From NCBI GenBank assembly GCA_002354635.1, contig DELZ01000001.1:62001-126000 (forward strand): DNA of 64,000 bases, given 5' to 3'. The position numbers were made by a program, and so were the translations under genes. The DNA comes from Sphingomonadales bacterium UBA2683 (GTDB lineage: Bacteria; Pseudomonadota; Alphaproteobacteria; Sphingomonadales; Sphingomonadaceae). The notes beneath the pieces were generated by a model, which was given only the letters and a program-made list of their open reading frames with translations, had not been told where the DNA came from and did not search any database. This document shows, piece by piece, positions 16,492 to 26,160 of this stretch. Within the stretch, counting starts at the first letter, position 1, and every line of letters begins with the position of its first letter.

Positions 16492-17658
16492 ATGATCGAC
16501 CGCCGAATCCATGATATTTTGATCGAAAGACTGGATGAAAGCCCTGCTGTTGCTTTGCTTGGGCCACGTCAGGTGGGCAAAACGACTCTAGCCCAGGAAA
16601 TTGGTGAAAGCAGTCCATCCATCTATCTTGATCTGGAATCGGATGCTGACCGGTCCCGATTAAGAGAACCGGAGCTTTATCTCGGCAATCATGAAGACAA
16701 ACTTGTAATCCTCGACGAAGTTCACCGTGTTCCGGATCTTTTCCAAAACTTGCGCGGATTGATTGACAAAGGGCGTAAAAAGGGAAGGAGAACGGGCCGG
16801 TTCCTCCTGTTAGGATCAGCATCTCTGGACCTGATGCGCCAGTCGGGCGAAAGTCTGGCGGGCCGCATCTCCTATCTGGAAATGCGGCCACTTGACCCTC
16901 TGGAAATTGATCCAGGCGATTTGAATGAACTTTGGGTAAGGGGTGGCTTCCCGGACAGTTATCTTGCCAAAAGCAATCAGATGAGCCTACGCTGGCGCAG
17001 GGATTTTATCCGCAGCTATCTGGAGCGGGACATCCCGCAACTGGGACCGAGAATTGCCGCTGAAACACTAAGGCGTTTCTGGGTCATGCTCGCACATCAT
17101 CAGTCCGGCCTGTTAAATGCTGCCGACTTCGCAAGGTCATTGGGGGTCGATGGAAAAACGGTAGCATCCTATCTTGACTTGATGGTTGACTTGCTGCTCG
17201 TTCGGCGTCTTGAGCCCTGGCACAATAATACCGGAAAAAGACTGGTCAAATCTCCGCGTGTTTATGTTCGCGATAGCGGTATTGTTCACGCGCTACTCGG
17301 CATAGACAGTCTCGAAGCCCTACTTGGCCATCCGGTCGCCGGAGCCAGCTGGGAAGGATTTGTCATCGAAAGCCTGATCGCTGCCGCACCTGAAGCTACG
17401 CTGGCTAATTTTTACAGGACATCGGCAGGAGCGGAAATCGATCTCCTTTTGACGCTGCCCACAGGCAAACGATGGGCGATTGAGATCAAGCGAAGCTTGA
17501 CGCCAAAATTGGAAAGAGGCTTTTACAACGCCTGCGACGACATAGGTCCGGATCGCAAGCTTGTGATATATCCAGGTTCCGAAAGCTATCCTCATTCCGT
17601 CGACATTGAAATTGCATCGCTGCCGGAAGTAGCCCGTCAACTGGCCGCGATCCGGTAA
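16492..17658 (+). CDS. AAA ATPase with DUF4143 domain
   Basis: The 388-residue protein has Walker A GPRQVGKTTLAQE, Walker B LVILDEVHRVPDL, sensor LLLGSASLDLM, and the DUF4143 C-terminal domain with a nuclease-like core (SAGAEIDLLLTLPTGKRWAIEIKRS). This is the common ATPase/DUF4143 family, whose role is not settled. ATG 16492 after AAGG is the likely start, since the longer frame from 16297 runs into ardC on the other strand. It is one of few plus-strand genes in the element and is flanked by its own terminator, suggesting a separate insertion. Confidence 0.85.
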   Translation: MIDRRIHDILIERLDESPAVALLGPRQVGKTTLAQEIGESSPSIYLDLESDADRSRLREPELYLGNHEDKLVILDEVHRVPDLFQNLRGLIDKGRKKGRRTGRFLLLGSASLDLMRQSGESLAGRISYLEMRPLDPLEIDPGDLNELWVRGGFPDSYLAKSNQMSLRWRRDFIRSYLERDIPQLGPRIAAETLRRFWVMLAHHQSGLLNAADFARSLGVDGKTVASYLDLMVDLLLVRRLEPWHNNTGKRLVKSPRVYVRDSGIVHALLGIDSLEALLGHPVAGASWEGFVIESLIAAAPEATLANFYRTSAGAEIDLLLTLPTGKRWAIEIKRSLTPKLERGFYNACDDIGPDRKLVIYPGSESYPHSVDIEIASLPEVARQLAAIR

Positions 17659-17686
17659 CCGCCTACTGCCATGATTTTGATGAAAA

Positions 17687-17719
17687 GAAGCGGCTTGCCC
17701 CCGAAAGGCAAGCCGCTTC
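17687..17719. terminator. Bidirectional terminator between ATPase and parB genes
   Basis: GAAGCGGCTTGCC pairs perfectly (13 bp) with GGCAAGCCGCTTC across a 7-base loop, between two convergent genes. A-rich and T-rich flanks are modest. Confidence 0.72.
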
Positions 17720-17748
17720 AGCCAGAAGACCACCTGTCAGGAGGAGGA

Positions 17749-19728
17749 TCAGGCAGCCTTGTCGGCTATCTCTGGAATATCTTCTGATGCGCCGGCTTCC
17801 GAAGCTTCATCTTCCAAAACTTCAACACCCGTTAGCGGATCAGCAAAGCGCATCGCCTCAGGAACCCAACGCGCAGCTTGCTGTTTAACTTCAGCCTCTG
17901 CGATGAAGTTTCCGGAGAAGATGCGTTCGGCGGTTGCTGCAAGATCGGATTTTTTGGACGCGCCGTAGCGGTTTGAAAGCTCCAAACCGCCGACCTCATG
18001 CATGCCGTCAAGCGTTTTGGCCTTGGGTACACGGTCAAAATAATTGGCCGCAGTCGGTCGCCACCAAGCCGCCATATCGATTTCCAAGATACCGCCCAGA
18101 TAATCGTGCATTGAAACTTGGCGATCGCCTTCAACATTCAGGCTCGCAATCAGCGTTCGCGAGACAACATGGCCGAGCCACGCGCTGCGCGCGTCATCGC
18201 TGAGCTCCCGAAATGCCACGAAACGCTCGACATCGGTAGTGCTAGCTTTCCAACTTTCATCCAGCGATCCGCGCAATTCCGCTAGGCTTGCACTTGCCGG
18301 TGCATCCTTTGCCTCGAAATTATGCGCCGGACCATTTGCAACAGGGCCTTTCAGCGTCGATGCCTCCTGTGCCCGCCAGTCATGGCTGTCGCTATCCGCA
18401 AGCGTAAAGATCATAAAATCGAGCGCGAGCGCCGGATCGCTTGCCACATGAAGCGACAAAATATCGCGCCGCTGCATCGCCAGTTCATCAACAAGTCGTT
18501 TGGACAGAGCCGCGCGCTTGGGTTTGGCGGCCTCACCTTCCTCAACCAGCTCAACGCCTTCATCTTCAACCGGCGCATCTGCCTTGTCCGTATAATATTG
18601 CGGAACCAATGTCGGTACCCCGTCGTTACCAAGCGCCAGAAAAGCGCCTGCTTCGCTGCGAAGCTCATCGGCCAGAACCGGCTTACGATCATTGAGCGCG
18701 CGCATTTCCTGTTCTATTTCCGACACGCGTTTCTCGGCCGCGAACACATCATCTTCGCTGCTGTCTTCATTTTCGAGGATCGAAGCTTCGCCATCATATT
18801 CGATCTCCAGTTCAGACAGACGCGCGATTGCTTCCTCGCCAAGCGGTTCGAGCTCGGTAGGAAGCCGGTTCAAGCCTTCGATCAACTCATGCGAAACATA
18901 GCAGTCAAGCGTCGGTTTCACCCAGGCAAGGCCATGCTGGTCTTTGATCTCATCGGATCGCCATTCCATTTTCTCAGCGGCAAGACGTTCAAGAAGAGCA
19001 ACGTCAACCCAGCTTTCGCTTTCATCATCGTCAAAAAGTTCCCGGTCGATCTTGCCGCCTGCCTCGAGATAAGCATCGCGTCCGACCAGAACGGCACGGG
19101 GATCGCTAGCCCGGACACAGGCGTCCAGAACCATGCGCCGGATGCTGTCAGGTGTAATTTGATAATAAGCCCCCGACACTTCCTCGAATATCTGTGCCTG
19201 GCGTTCGACATCCGAGGTTGCGCCGTAAGCTTTCGCAATATCAAGCGTGATGTCGCCGCTTGCCAAAGCCTCAAAAACCACTGGTGCGAGCTTGGCGAGC
19301 CGCAAACGCCCTTCGACAAAGCGAACCGTCTGACCAAAGCGAATGGCGACATCTTCAGCACTTGCGCCATCGTTCACAATATCTTGAAACGCTTCGGCTT
19401 CATCGGCAGGGTTGAGTTTTACCCGCTGAAAATTCTCAGCCAGACTGATTTCGCGAATTTCATGCGCTTCGCCGTTTTTAACCAGACATGTGATGGGCTC
19501 TGTCTTCTTAATCGCCTTGTCCTTGGCAAGAGCCTTCAACTGTTTGAGACGGCGGCCACCTGCCGTGACCTCAAATTTGCCGCGCGCAATCGCGTTAACG
19601 ACCAGATTTTGTAACAATCCTCGCGCTGCAATGTCCGCCTTCAACCATGCATCGGCTGCCGGATCAGAACGCTTGCGGACATTTTTCTTGGATTCAACGA
19701 GCTTGTTGAGTGGAATAGATTTGAACAT
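17749..19728 (-). CDS. parB: Long ParB/RepB/Spo0J-family protein
   Basis: The 659-residue protein starts with a ParB N-terminal domain (SIPLNKLVESKKNVRKR, ARGLLQNLVV, AGGRRLKQL, then EISLAENFQRVKLNPADEAEAF). A helix-turn-helix region (SAEDVAIRFGQTVRFVEGRLRLAKL) and a long acidic C-terminal extension follow. This large form is typical of alphaproteobacterial plasmids and ICEs. No parA partner is next to it, so it may act as a regulator or in DNA processing rather than partition. A good AGGAG lies upstream, and the shared leader motif is at 19796-19818. Confidence 0.85.
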   Translation of the reverse strand: MFKSIPLNKLVESKKNVRKRSDPAADAWLKADIAARGLLQNLVVNAIARGKFEVTAGGRRLKQLKALAKDKAIKKTEPITCLVKNGEAHEIREISLAENFQRVKLNPADEAEAFQDIVNDGASAEDVAIRFGQTVRFVEGRLRLAKLAPVVFEALASGDITLDIAKAYGATSDVERQAQIFEEVSGAYYQITPDSIRRMVLDACVRASDPRAVLVGRDAYLEAGGKIDRELFDDDESESWVDVALLERLAAEKMEWRSDEIKDQHGLAWVKPTLDCYVSHELIEGLNRLPTELEPLGEEAIARLSELEIEYDGEASILENEDSSEDDVFAAEKRVSEIEQEMRALNDRKPVLADELRSEAGAFLALGNDGVPTLVPQYYTDKADAPVEDEGVELVEEGEAAKPKRAALSKRLVDELAMQRRDILSLHVASDPALALDFMIFTLADSDSHDWRAQEASTLKGPVANGPAHNFEAKDAPASASLAELRGSLDESWKASTTDVERFVAFRELSDDARSAWLGHVVSRTLIASLNVEGDRQVSMHDYLGGILEIDMAAWWRPTAANYFDRVPKAKTLDGMHEVGGLELSNRYGASKKSDLAATAERIFSGNFIAEAEVKQQAARWVPEAMRFADPLTGVEVLEDEASEAGASEDIPEIADKAA

Positions 19729-19795
19729 TTTTTAACTCCTGAAGAAACGAACCAACGATTTTCGGCGACCATCGCCAAAACCGGGTTCAAAAGAG

Positions 19796-19818
19796 CCAAG
19801 CCTCCTCCCCTCTCATTG
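19796..19818 (-). promoter_or_regulatory. Purine-rich leader motif shared by several genes of the element
   Basis: Reading the minus strand, TGAGAGGGGAGGAGGCTTGG precedes parB. Similar strings precede DUF6878 (13017-13034), ardC (16408-16435, nearly the same with CTTGG), the primase (25171-25188) and more weakly the methylase-helicase (24187-24204). All are in 5' leaders tens of bases before the start codon, so they are not simply ribosome binding sites. Function is unknown. Confidence 0.45.
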
Positions 19819-19874
19819 CTAGAGATCACGCGGTCGCTTTCGGGTGGTTTGAAGTTGAGGGCGAACGACAGCAC

Positions 19875-22800
19875 TCAGGTCGCTAGTTTTTCCAGTATCT
19901 GCGCTGCTTCATTGACCGGCACAAAAAGGCGCGTGCGATAGCGGATGATCTCGGTGAAACAGCCTTTGGATTTATACCAGTCGAGACGCTCGGCTGAAAA
20001 GCCCGTCAGTTCCAGACGCTGGCTGCCATTGACCAACGAGCGTTTGGCCATCAAGTCATCATGGCTTTGAACTGAAAACGGCTTGCCGCTTTGCATCACC
20101 ATTTCTGCAATCCGGGGTGGATTGATTGTCTGATCAAGATCGAGACCAAAGGCCCGTGCGAGATCAGCCATATCGAGTTCGGAAATTTCGCGGCCAATGA
20201 TTGAACGCCCGTCGTGTGCTGCAATGCGGGTGACACGGACAAACTCTCCTGGAATTTTGTTCCAGACTGGCAAGAGCAATCCGGTGGCAAGATGGACGCG
20301 TTCATGGGCCGTTTCGGACGCCGCTTGTTCTTCCTCCTCCAACCAGCCTTTTCGAAAGCTTTTGAAATCGACCTGCTCCCACAGGCTTTCCGACAAGGCT
20401 TCGAGTGTCCAGTTTACCGTTTTTAGCGGCCTGATCAGGCGGCGGCGTTCGATTGTCTCTCCCTCATCGGTGATCATACGCCGGGCGGGAACAGATAAGG
20501 CAATGCCGCCGGAACGCCCATTGCGCAGTAGATTGATGTTCGGAAGGCTGAAATCGTAAAGCTTGTAAAGCCTCTTGAAGCGAAGCGGTTTGAGCGGGCG
20601 CTGGGTTTCCAACGTCACAAGATGTGTGGTTGCCCCAGAGATGCTGTCGGTTCGGAGCAGCTTGTCCGACATAATTTCAAATGTATCAACCGCAATGGTT
20701 TCAACGCCCATATCCAAGGTTCCCGCTTCGCGCGCGGCCTCGACCCGTGCTTCGATCAGCGACAAATATTCATCAAATATTGCATTCTGCAAAGCGATGG
20801 GCAGCGCCAATATCCGGTTTAGCCAGCGCTGGATGGTTGGTAGTTTTTCAGCCAGATCACCATCGGGTGTTTCAAGCTTAAGGCCCGTGACATCCTGAAA
20901 ACGGTCCAGTGATACGGCATCCAATTTACCTGCATAGAGCAGGTGGAACCAGCTGGTGAGCGCATCGCGGGCATATTCGCTTTCAAGATTATCAGCCGGG
21001 TTAAACAGGTTTTGCCCGCCGGTCTGCCTTTGGCCGCGGGTCAAGGCGCCAAGACTATCGAGCCGCCGAGCGATGGTGGAGATAAAACGCCTTTCGCCTT
21101 TGACGTCAGTGGTTACAGGCCGAAAGAGCGGCGCGGATGCCTGATTGGTGCGGTTGGTGCGTCCCAGACCCTGTATAGCATTGTCGGCCCGCCAGCCCGG
21201 TTCGAGCAGGAAATGCACGCGGCGTTGCTGGTTTTGCACATCAAGATCAGCGTGATAGGACCGGCCTGTCCCGCCTGCATCGGAAAATATAAGCACGCGC
21301 TTCTCGCCGTCCATGAAACTCTGGGCTTCGATTAAATTCGACCGCGCCGTGCGGCGTTCAAGGCGTTGACGTCCGTCGCTGCCATTTACAAGCCTGCGGG
21401 TCCGGCCCGTCACTTCGGCAACATGATCCGTTCCAAAACGTTCTATAACTGCATCGAGCGCCGCCCAAATGGGAGGAAGCGCGCACAGCTTTTCGATCAT
21501 CGCGTCTCTTGCCTGAACCGCGCGCGGACAAAGCACCGGATGGCCTTCAGAAGTGGACATAGGCTCTGATCGTAAATTGCCATCATCATCGCGGAACACC
21601 TGCATCAAACGGACCGGAAAACTTTTGGCCAGATAATCAATGACATATTCGCGCGGGGACAAGTCGATATCAAGCTGTTCGCGTTCTTCGGCGCTGAGAT
21701 CGGCAAGTCTGCGATTGAGCATGGCCTCGGCGGTCGAGACAAGCTGCACAACGGCGGAATGTCCTTCTTCCAATGCTTGTTCGATCGCCGGGAGCAGGCT
21801 GGGAAGTTTCATGGACAAAAGCAGCTGCGCGAAAAAGCGCTGTTTGGTACCTTCGAATATCGAAAGCGCCGCCGCCTTGGCATTTCGGTTAAGCGTATCA
21901 CCGCTATCCTCATCAACGATCCGCGTGGCTTCGAGCGCGGCCTCGAGATTTTTGTGAATAATCGCCCATGCCCCGGCATAATTATCATAAACCGATATCT
22001 GCTCTGTGGTAAGTTCATGCTCGAGAAGTTCATATTCAACGCCCGCAAAGGACAAGGCGCGGGCGAGATAAAGCCCCTGGGATTTAAGATCGCGCACAAC
22101 CAGTTCCATCGCAGAAATACCGCCGGCGCGGATATCGCTTAGAAACTTATCATAATTTGGAAAGGCGGTTTCCGGTCCCCAAAGACCAAGGCGCGCCGCA
22201 TAACCAAGGTTTGCGATATCCGAAGCTCCAGTTGCCGATGCATATAATACCCGCGCGCGGGGAAGAAGATTTTGGAGCCGCAGACCCGCAATGCCCTGTT
22301 CGGATCCTTTGATCTTACCGCGGCTTCCCGTTCCTCCTAATGCATTCGCCATTGCATGTGCTTCATCAAAGGCAATGACGCCGTCAAATCCCTCCCCTGC
22401 CCATTCTAATATTTGAGCAAGTCTAGTCGTATCCATCCTCCCCGAGCGCAGCGTTGGATAAGTGACGAATAAAATCCCGCCTGACATTGAGATCGGCCTT
22501 CCCAGCTTCCAACCCGATAGCGACTGGATATCAAGCGGTAGGCCGCCAAGCGCTGACCAGTCCCGGCGGGCATCCTCAAGCAAGGTCTCGTTCTTGGTAA
22601 TCCAGATATGGCGGCAATGGCCCTGCAGCCATCGGTCCATGATAACGCTGGCAATCTCGCGGCCCTTGCCCGCGCCGGTTCCGTCTCCGAGGAAAAAACC
22701 AGTCCGGTAACAAGAACCATCTTCGGACGGTTCCAGCCCGGAACCTTCGTTGATTGGCCTGTAAGTTCCAGGCAAATCGCGGGCGAAGGCATTGACTGCA

Positions 22801-24122
22801 TAAATAAGCGTTTCGCACTGCGCATCGGAAAGAAGCTGTTTCTCTCTCCAATCTGCTGGAACCACCGGCTGATGCTGCGGGATTGGTGCAGCAACAGACC
22901 CCATCGCCACCGATTCCACCAGCGGTGTCGGGTGAACAGGAGCATTTTCGATTGTTATCCGGCTTGGCCGGTAGGCTAGATAAATGCCTTTTTGCTCCGG
23001 CGTTGGTGCCGCATCGTCGAGAACTTCAAAGATGAGCTTTTCGGATATTTGCATGTCTGGTGAGGATTTTGAAACTGGCGCGACCGGGCGTTTGGAACGG
23101 TAGCTCGACACAAGCGCGAGTGGGTTTGCTTTGGGTCTGGAAGTTTGCGCAGTGGATTTTGAGGCGGCGCGCTCGGGCAAAGCGCAGCAGGCGTCGTACA
23201 AACCTTCAAAATCGGCGATGTCGATTGGCTCTACGCATTGCGCGGTAGCAATTTTGTCTAATACCACCAAACGCACGGTAATGCCCGTTCCTCGGCGCGC
23301 AAAAAATCGTGTGATGCGCGCATCCAAGCGAAGCGCACATGATCCAAGTTCGTTTTTGGCAAATTCGGTCGCGCTAAAGCCTTCGGGCATGATCGCAACA
23401 AGCCGGTCGCCTGCCGCAAGACGCCGCCAAGCGGAGCGCAAGTGCCGCAGGGCTGAGCGACCATCTTTCCCGCGTTCGGCGCTACGGGCGAATGGCGGGT
23501 TCATAAGGACAAGATTTGGATTGTGGCGGGATGGAAGCAACTCGTTGATTAACTCCCCATCGTAGGAGGAGATTGGAGCGTCGGGGAACAGCTCGCTTAG
23601 ACACGCACTGCGCAGGTCGTCGACTTCATTGAGGATCAGCTTCGCGCCGACAATGTTTGGCCAGATGGCGAGAGTTCCCGTTCCTGCGGATGGTTCGAGT
23701 ACGATATCTTCAGGCTGTACGCCCGCTGCCAAAGCCATCGCCCAAGCAAGCCGGGTGGGCGTCGAAAATTGTTGCAACGAGATCTGTGCATCATGCCGGT
23801 TATGTTGTGGTGGAAGGGCTTGCTCAAGGGCTACAAAACATTTTTCGGCGTCCTTAAAATCAGAATTGAGTGAAATGCCGGAGTACTCGCGAAGCCAGAG
23901 CAGCTCAGCCAGTTCGATGGCACAGCCGGTCATTTTTACCGACCAGCCATTGGTCGCATCGCTGCTTCCGGTGAGGGTCTTGAAAATAGCGTTGATGTCT
24001 TTTCGTGTGACTTGCAAACCTTCACCGAGCCGACCTGCTATTTCGTGAGCGGCCTTGATTACTGTACCGCTTGCAAGGTCCTGTGCATCGTCAAGTTGCA
24101 ACTGTGAGTTTTGTAGAGTCAT
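19875..24122 (-). CDS. Methylase-helicase fusion of the strawberry-notch type
   Basis: The 1415-residue protein joins an N-terminal DNA methyltransferase-like domain (EPSAGTG at 143-149, NPPF at 208-211) to a superfamily-2 helicase. The helicase has Walker A in GDGTGAGKGRE near 481-487 and DEAH at 586-589. The C-terminal strawberry-notch domain includes LIFSDAGGTGRSYHAD and GLGRTNRTNQAS. Proteins of this layout occur on plasmids, ICEs and phages, where protection of incoming DNA has been proposed. It is the largest gene here and lies between parB and the primase on the same strand. The modification target cannot be told from sequence. Confidence 0.87.
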   Translation of the reverse strand: MTLQNSQLQLDDAQDLASGTVIKAAHEIAGRLGEGLQVTRKDINAIFKTLTGSSDATNGWSVKMTGCAIELAELLWLREYSGISLNSDFKDAEKCFVALEQALPPQHNRHDAQISLQQFSTPTRLAWAMALAAGVQPEDIVLEPSAGTGTLAIWPNIVGAKLILNEVDDLRSACLSELFPDAPISSYDGELINELLPSRHNPNLVLMNPPFARSAERGKDGRSALRHLRSAWRRLAAGDRLVAIMPEGFSATEFAKNELGSCALRLDARITRFFARRGTGITVRLVVLDKIATAQCVEPIDIADFEGLYDACCALPERAASKSTAQTSRPKANPLALVSSYRSKRPVAPVSKSSPDMQISEKLIFEVLDDAAPTPEQKGIYLAYRPSRITIENAPVHPTPLVESVAMGSVAAPIPQHQPVVPADWREKQLLSDAQCETLIYAVNAFARDLPGTYRPINEGSGLEPSEDGSCYRTGFFLGDGTGAGKGREIASVIMDRWLQGHCRHIWITKNETLLEDARRDWSALGGLPLDIQSLSGWKLGRPISMSGGILFVTYPTLRSGRMDTTRLAQILEWAGEGFDGVIAFDEAHAMANALGGTGSRGKIKGSEQGIAGLRLQNLLPRARVLYASATGASDIANLGYAARLGLWGPETAFPNYDKFLSDIRAGGISAMELVVRDLKSQGLYLARALSFAGVEYELLEHELTTEQISVYDNYAGAWAIIHKNLEAALEATRIVDEDSGDTLNRNAKAAALSIFEGTKQRFFAQLLLSMKLPSLLPAIEQALEEGHSAVVQLVSTAEAMLNRRLADLSAEEREQLDIDLSPREYVIDYLAKSFPVRLMQVFRDDDGNLRSEPMSTSEGHPVLCPRAVQARDAMIEKLCALPPIWAALDAVIERFGTDHVAEVTGRTRRLVNGSDGRQRLERRTARSNLIEAQSFMDGEKRVLIFSDAGGTGRSYHADLDVQNQQRRVHFLLEPGWRADNAIQGLGRTNRTNQASAPLFRPVTTDVKGERRFISTIARRLDSLGALTRGQRQTGGQNLFNPADNLESEYARDALTSWFHLLYAGKLDAVSLDRFQDVTGLKLETPDGDLAEKLPTIQRWLNRILALPIALQNAIFDEYLSLIEARVEAAREAGTLDMGVETIAVDTFEIMSDKLLRTDSISGATTHLVTLETQRPLKPLRFKRLYKLYDFSLPNINLLRNGRSGGIALSVPARRMITDEGETIERRRLIRPLKTVNWTLEALSESLWEQVDFKSFRKGWLEEEEQAASETAHERVHLATGLLLPVWNKIPGEFVRVTRIAAHDGRSIIGREISELDMADLARAFGLDLDQTINPPRIAEMVMQSGKPFSVQSHDDLMAKRSLVNGSQRLELTGFSAERLDWYKSKGCFTEIIRYRTRLFVPVNEAAQILEKLAT

Positions 24123-24220
24123 GATGGCTTTTCTCCGTTAGGCACGGACAGACCTCAGACGGCCTTCTCGTGCACAAGCAGGAAAAGGCCCCCTTTCCTC
24201 TGGGTCACAGGTGGGCCGGG

Positions 24221-25129
24221 TTAGGTGGAAGCTGCTGTTACGCGAAACAACTCGTCATTCCAGTCATCGCCCCGCCGATATGGTCGGCGCGGTATTATCG
24301 ACCGGCCAGGCATCTGGAAATGTTCGCAGGCCTTGGCCTCGGCAAGATCACCGCCAGCGTCATGATCCACGAAGAGATAAAGCTGCTTCACGCTTTCGGG
24401 GATGGTGACGATCCCGAAGCGTTCATTGCCCAATGTTGCCCAGGTAGGGATGCCGGTAAGCTGGGTTGCGGACATTGCGCTTTCTGTGCCTTCCGCCAAT
24501 CCCAGAACTCCATTTTTGGCCGCAAAAAGACGCACCGCACCGGTTCCGAGCGATCCGAGTGCGCGTTTGGGTTTGATGAAATCAGCCTGGCATGAACCAT
24601 CGGGAAGTAGGAAAGTCCGGTGAATTGCCATAATATCGGAGTCAGTGCGCACCGCAGCCAGCATTGCTGGTAAGAAGCGGACATTGCCCTTGGGACCCAG
24701 CGGCGTGCGTTCGAGGAAGCGCAGTTCTGGGGAAGTAATACTAATCAGGCGCTTTTCGAGATAGGTCTGGCCAATGGTTTCTTGAAGGCACCGGGCCTGC
24801 CGCCAGAGCCGCTGAGCATTGGCGCTCGGCTTTATCTCTTTAGTTGGCGCAGGAGGAATAGAAACCGATCTTCCACTGAACAGACTGCGTGCGGGCACAC
24901 CTTGGCGCTCAAAACCCGCAAGCACCTCTTTCTGCGGACACCCCGCAAAACAGTGAAAGAGAATCGCGTTTCGGCCGATACTGACGGCAAGTGACGGCGT
25001 ATTATCATCATGTGCCGGGCAGCAGCACATTCCTTTGCTATTTTTCCAATAGCCTGAAAATTTTTCACAAATCTGTCTGGCAGTATTCTCGAGGGATAGT
25101 GTGGGATTATTTAGGACGTTGCGGGACAT
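24221..25129 (-). CDS. Toprim-domain DNA primase-like protein with zinc finger
   Basis: The 302-residue protein begins with a CHC2-type zinc-binding motif (CPAHDDNTPS, then FHCFAGC near residue 60) and ends in a Toprim domain (LAEGTESAMSA and LYLFVDHDAGGD). This is the compact DUF7146/Toprim primase of alphaproteobacterial mobile elements, which primes the complementary strand after transfer. It is in the same direction as the methylase-helicase. A 3' extension past the Toprim domain ends in DDWNDELF, a common primase tail. Confidence 0.87.
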   Translation of the reverse strand: MSRNVLNNPTLSLENTARQICEKFSGYWKNSKGMCCCPAHDDNTPSLAVSIGRNAILFHCFAGCPQKEVLAGFERQGVPARSLFSGRSVSIPPAPTKEIKPSANAQRLWRQARCLQETIGQTYLEKRLISITSPELRFLERTPLGPKGNVRFLPAMLAAVRTDSDIMAIHRTFLLPDGSCQADFIKPKRALGSLGTGAVRLFAAKNGVLGLAEGTESAMSATQLTGIPTWATLGNERFGIVTIPESVKQLYLFVDHDAGGDLAEAKACEHFQMPGRSIIPRRPYRRGDDWNDELFRVTAAST

Positions 25130-25265
25130 TTAGGAGTTCCTTGCATCTGCGCCAGTTCTCCCCTTCCCGGCAGCCTCCCCTCTCCAACACCCAAGAAAAT
25201 GCTTTCCTACAGCTATATGTTCTATTTATGTTCTCATCCGATTCGATGCAAGATGGAGATGAATT

Positions 25266-25931
25266 TTGGCAAAGAAGCTATCCTTAGGACTGTTTACGAT
25301 TGCGTTGTGTTCGAGCGTGGCATGGGCACAGGACGTGAGTCTACAGGAAAGCAATGGCGCTCCTGTAACGAAACTTGGGGATCAGCAGGCAGATGGAAAT
25401 TCAACGTTTCAGTTGTTCCAACACGGGATTTGGCAGCCAGAAAACCAGCAAAAACCCTTGCTCGGAGCATCGGCAGTTCATGAAGGTGCCAGAACCAATT
25501 TACAACAGAGAAAGCTTACAGGACTAAGCCGATCAGCCTCGTCCAGGCGGTCTATCTACCTAACCTCCATCCGGGCAGCCGAAAGAAAACACGCCCTACC
25601 CTTTGGGTTGCTCGACGCTCTAATTTGGCAGGAATCTCGGTACAATCCTATGGCTGTTAGTCCAGCCGGAGCCGTTGGTCTTTCGCAACTCATGCCAGGG
25701 ACAGCTTCGGACCTCGGAGTGCGCAATCGTTATGATCCCGTTGCAAACATTAACGGTGGCGCGCGCTATTTAAGGCAAATGCTCGATAAATTTGGCGGAA
25801 TTCACTTGGCGCTGGCAGCATATAACGCTGGCCCCAACGCTGTGCACAAAGCCAAAGGCATTCCCCGATATCGGGAGACGCGGAATTATGTGAAGAAGGT
25901 TCTTGCGCGCTGGACAGAATCGGGTCTGTAG
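25266..25931 (+). CDS. Lytic transglycosylase (SLT family), VirB1-like
   Basis: The 221-residue protein has a signal peptide (LSLGLFTIALCSSVAWAQ) and a C-terminal SLT domain with the catalytic glutamate in ALIWQESRYNP, then SPAGAVGLSQLMPGTA and ALAAYNAGPNAV. It would cut peptidoglycan in the periplasm, as VirB1 does when secretion channels are built. The start is TTG with GGAG seven bases upstream; upstream ATGs are out of frame. It is the only possible channel-related gene seen in the element. Confidence 0.85.
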   Translation: MAKKLSLGLFTIALCSSVAWAQDVSLQESNGAPVTKLGDQQADGNSTFQLFQHGIWQPENQQKPLLGASAVHEGARTNLQQRKLTGLSRSASSRRSIYLTSIRAAERKHALPFGLLDALIWQESRYNPMAVSPAGAVGLSQLMPGTASDLGVRNRYDPVANINGGARYLRQMLDKFGGIHLALAAYNAGPNAVHKAKGIPRYRETRNYVKKVLARWTESGL

Positions 25932-25949
25932 GACAGAGAACGCTCAATT

Positions 25950-26159
25950 ATGAACCATTCAAACTCAAACCGTCTACGGCTCACTGGGAAACTCATCAAA
26001 GGGGACCGGCGTTACGTCCTGCAATGTGATGATGAAAGTGTATGGAAACTGGATTTACAGGATATCGAAATTCCCGAAGATAGTCGCATTATTTTGGTTG
26101 AGGGCGTAAAAACTGGAGTGGATTCGATCACGGTTGATTGGGTTGGTGATACCAAATAG
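25950..26159 (+). CDS. DUF5818-like small protein
   Basis: A 69-residue beta-rich protein (RLTGKLIKGDRRYVLQCDD, then RIILVEGVKTGVDSITVDWVG). It resembles the DUF5818 family often found near integrases in sphingomonads. Function is unknown. It follows the transglycosylase by 18 bp on the same strand and is convergent with the integrase, whose stop is 1 bp away. Confidence 0.65.
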   Translation: MNHSNSNRLRLTGKLIKGDRRYVLQCDDESVWKLDLQDIEIPEDSRIILVEGVKTGVDSITVDWVGDTK

Positions 26160-26160
26160 C

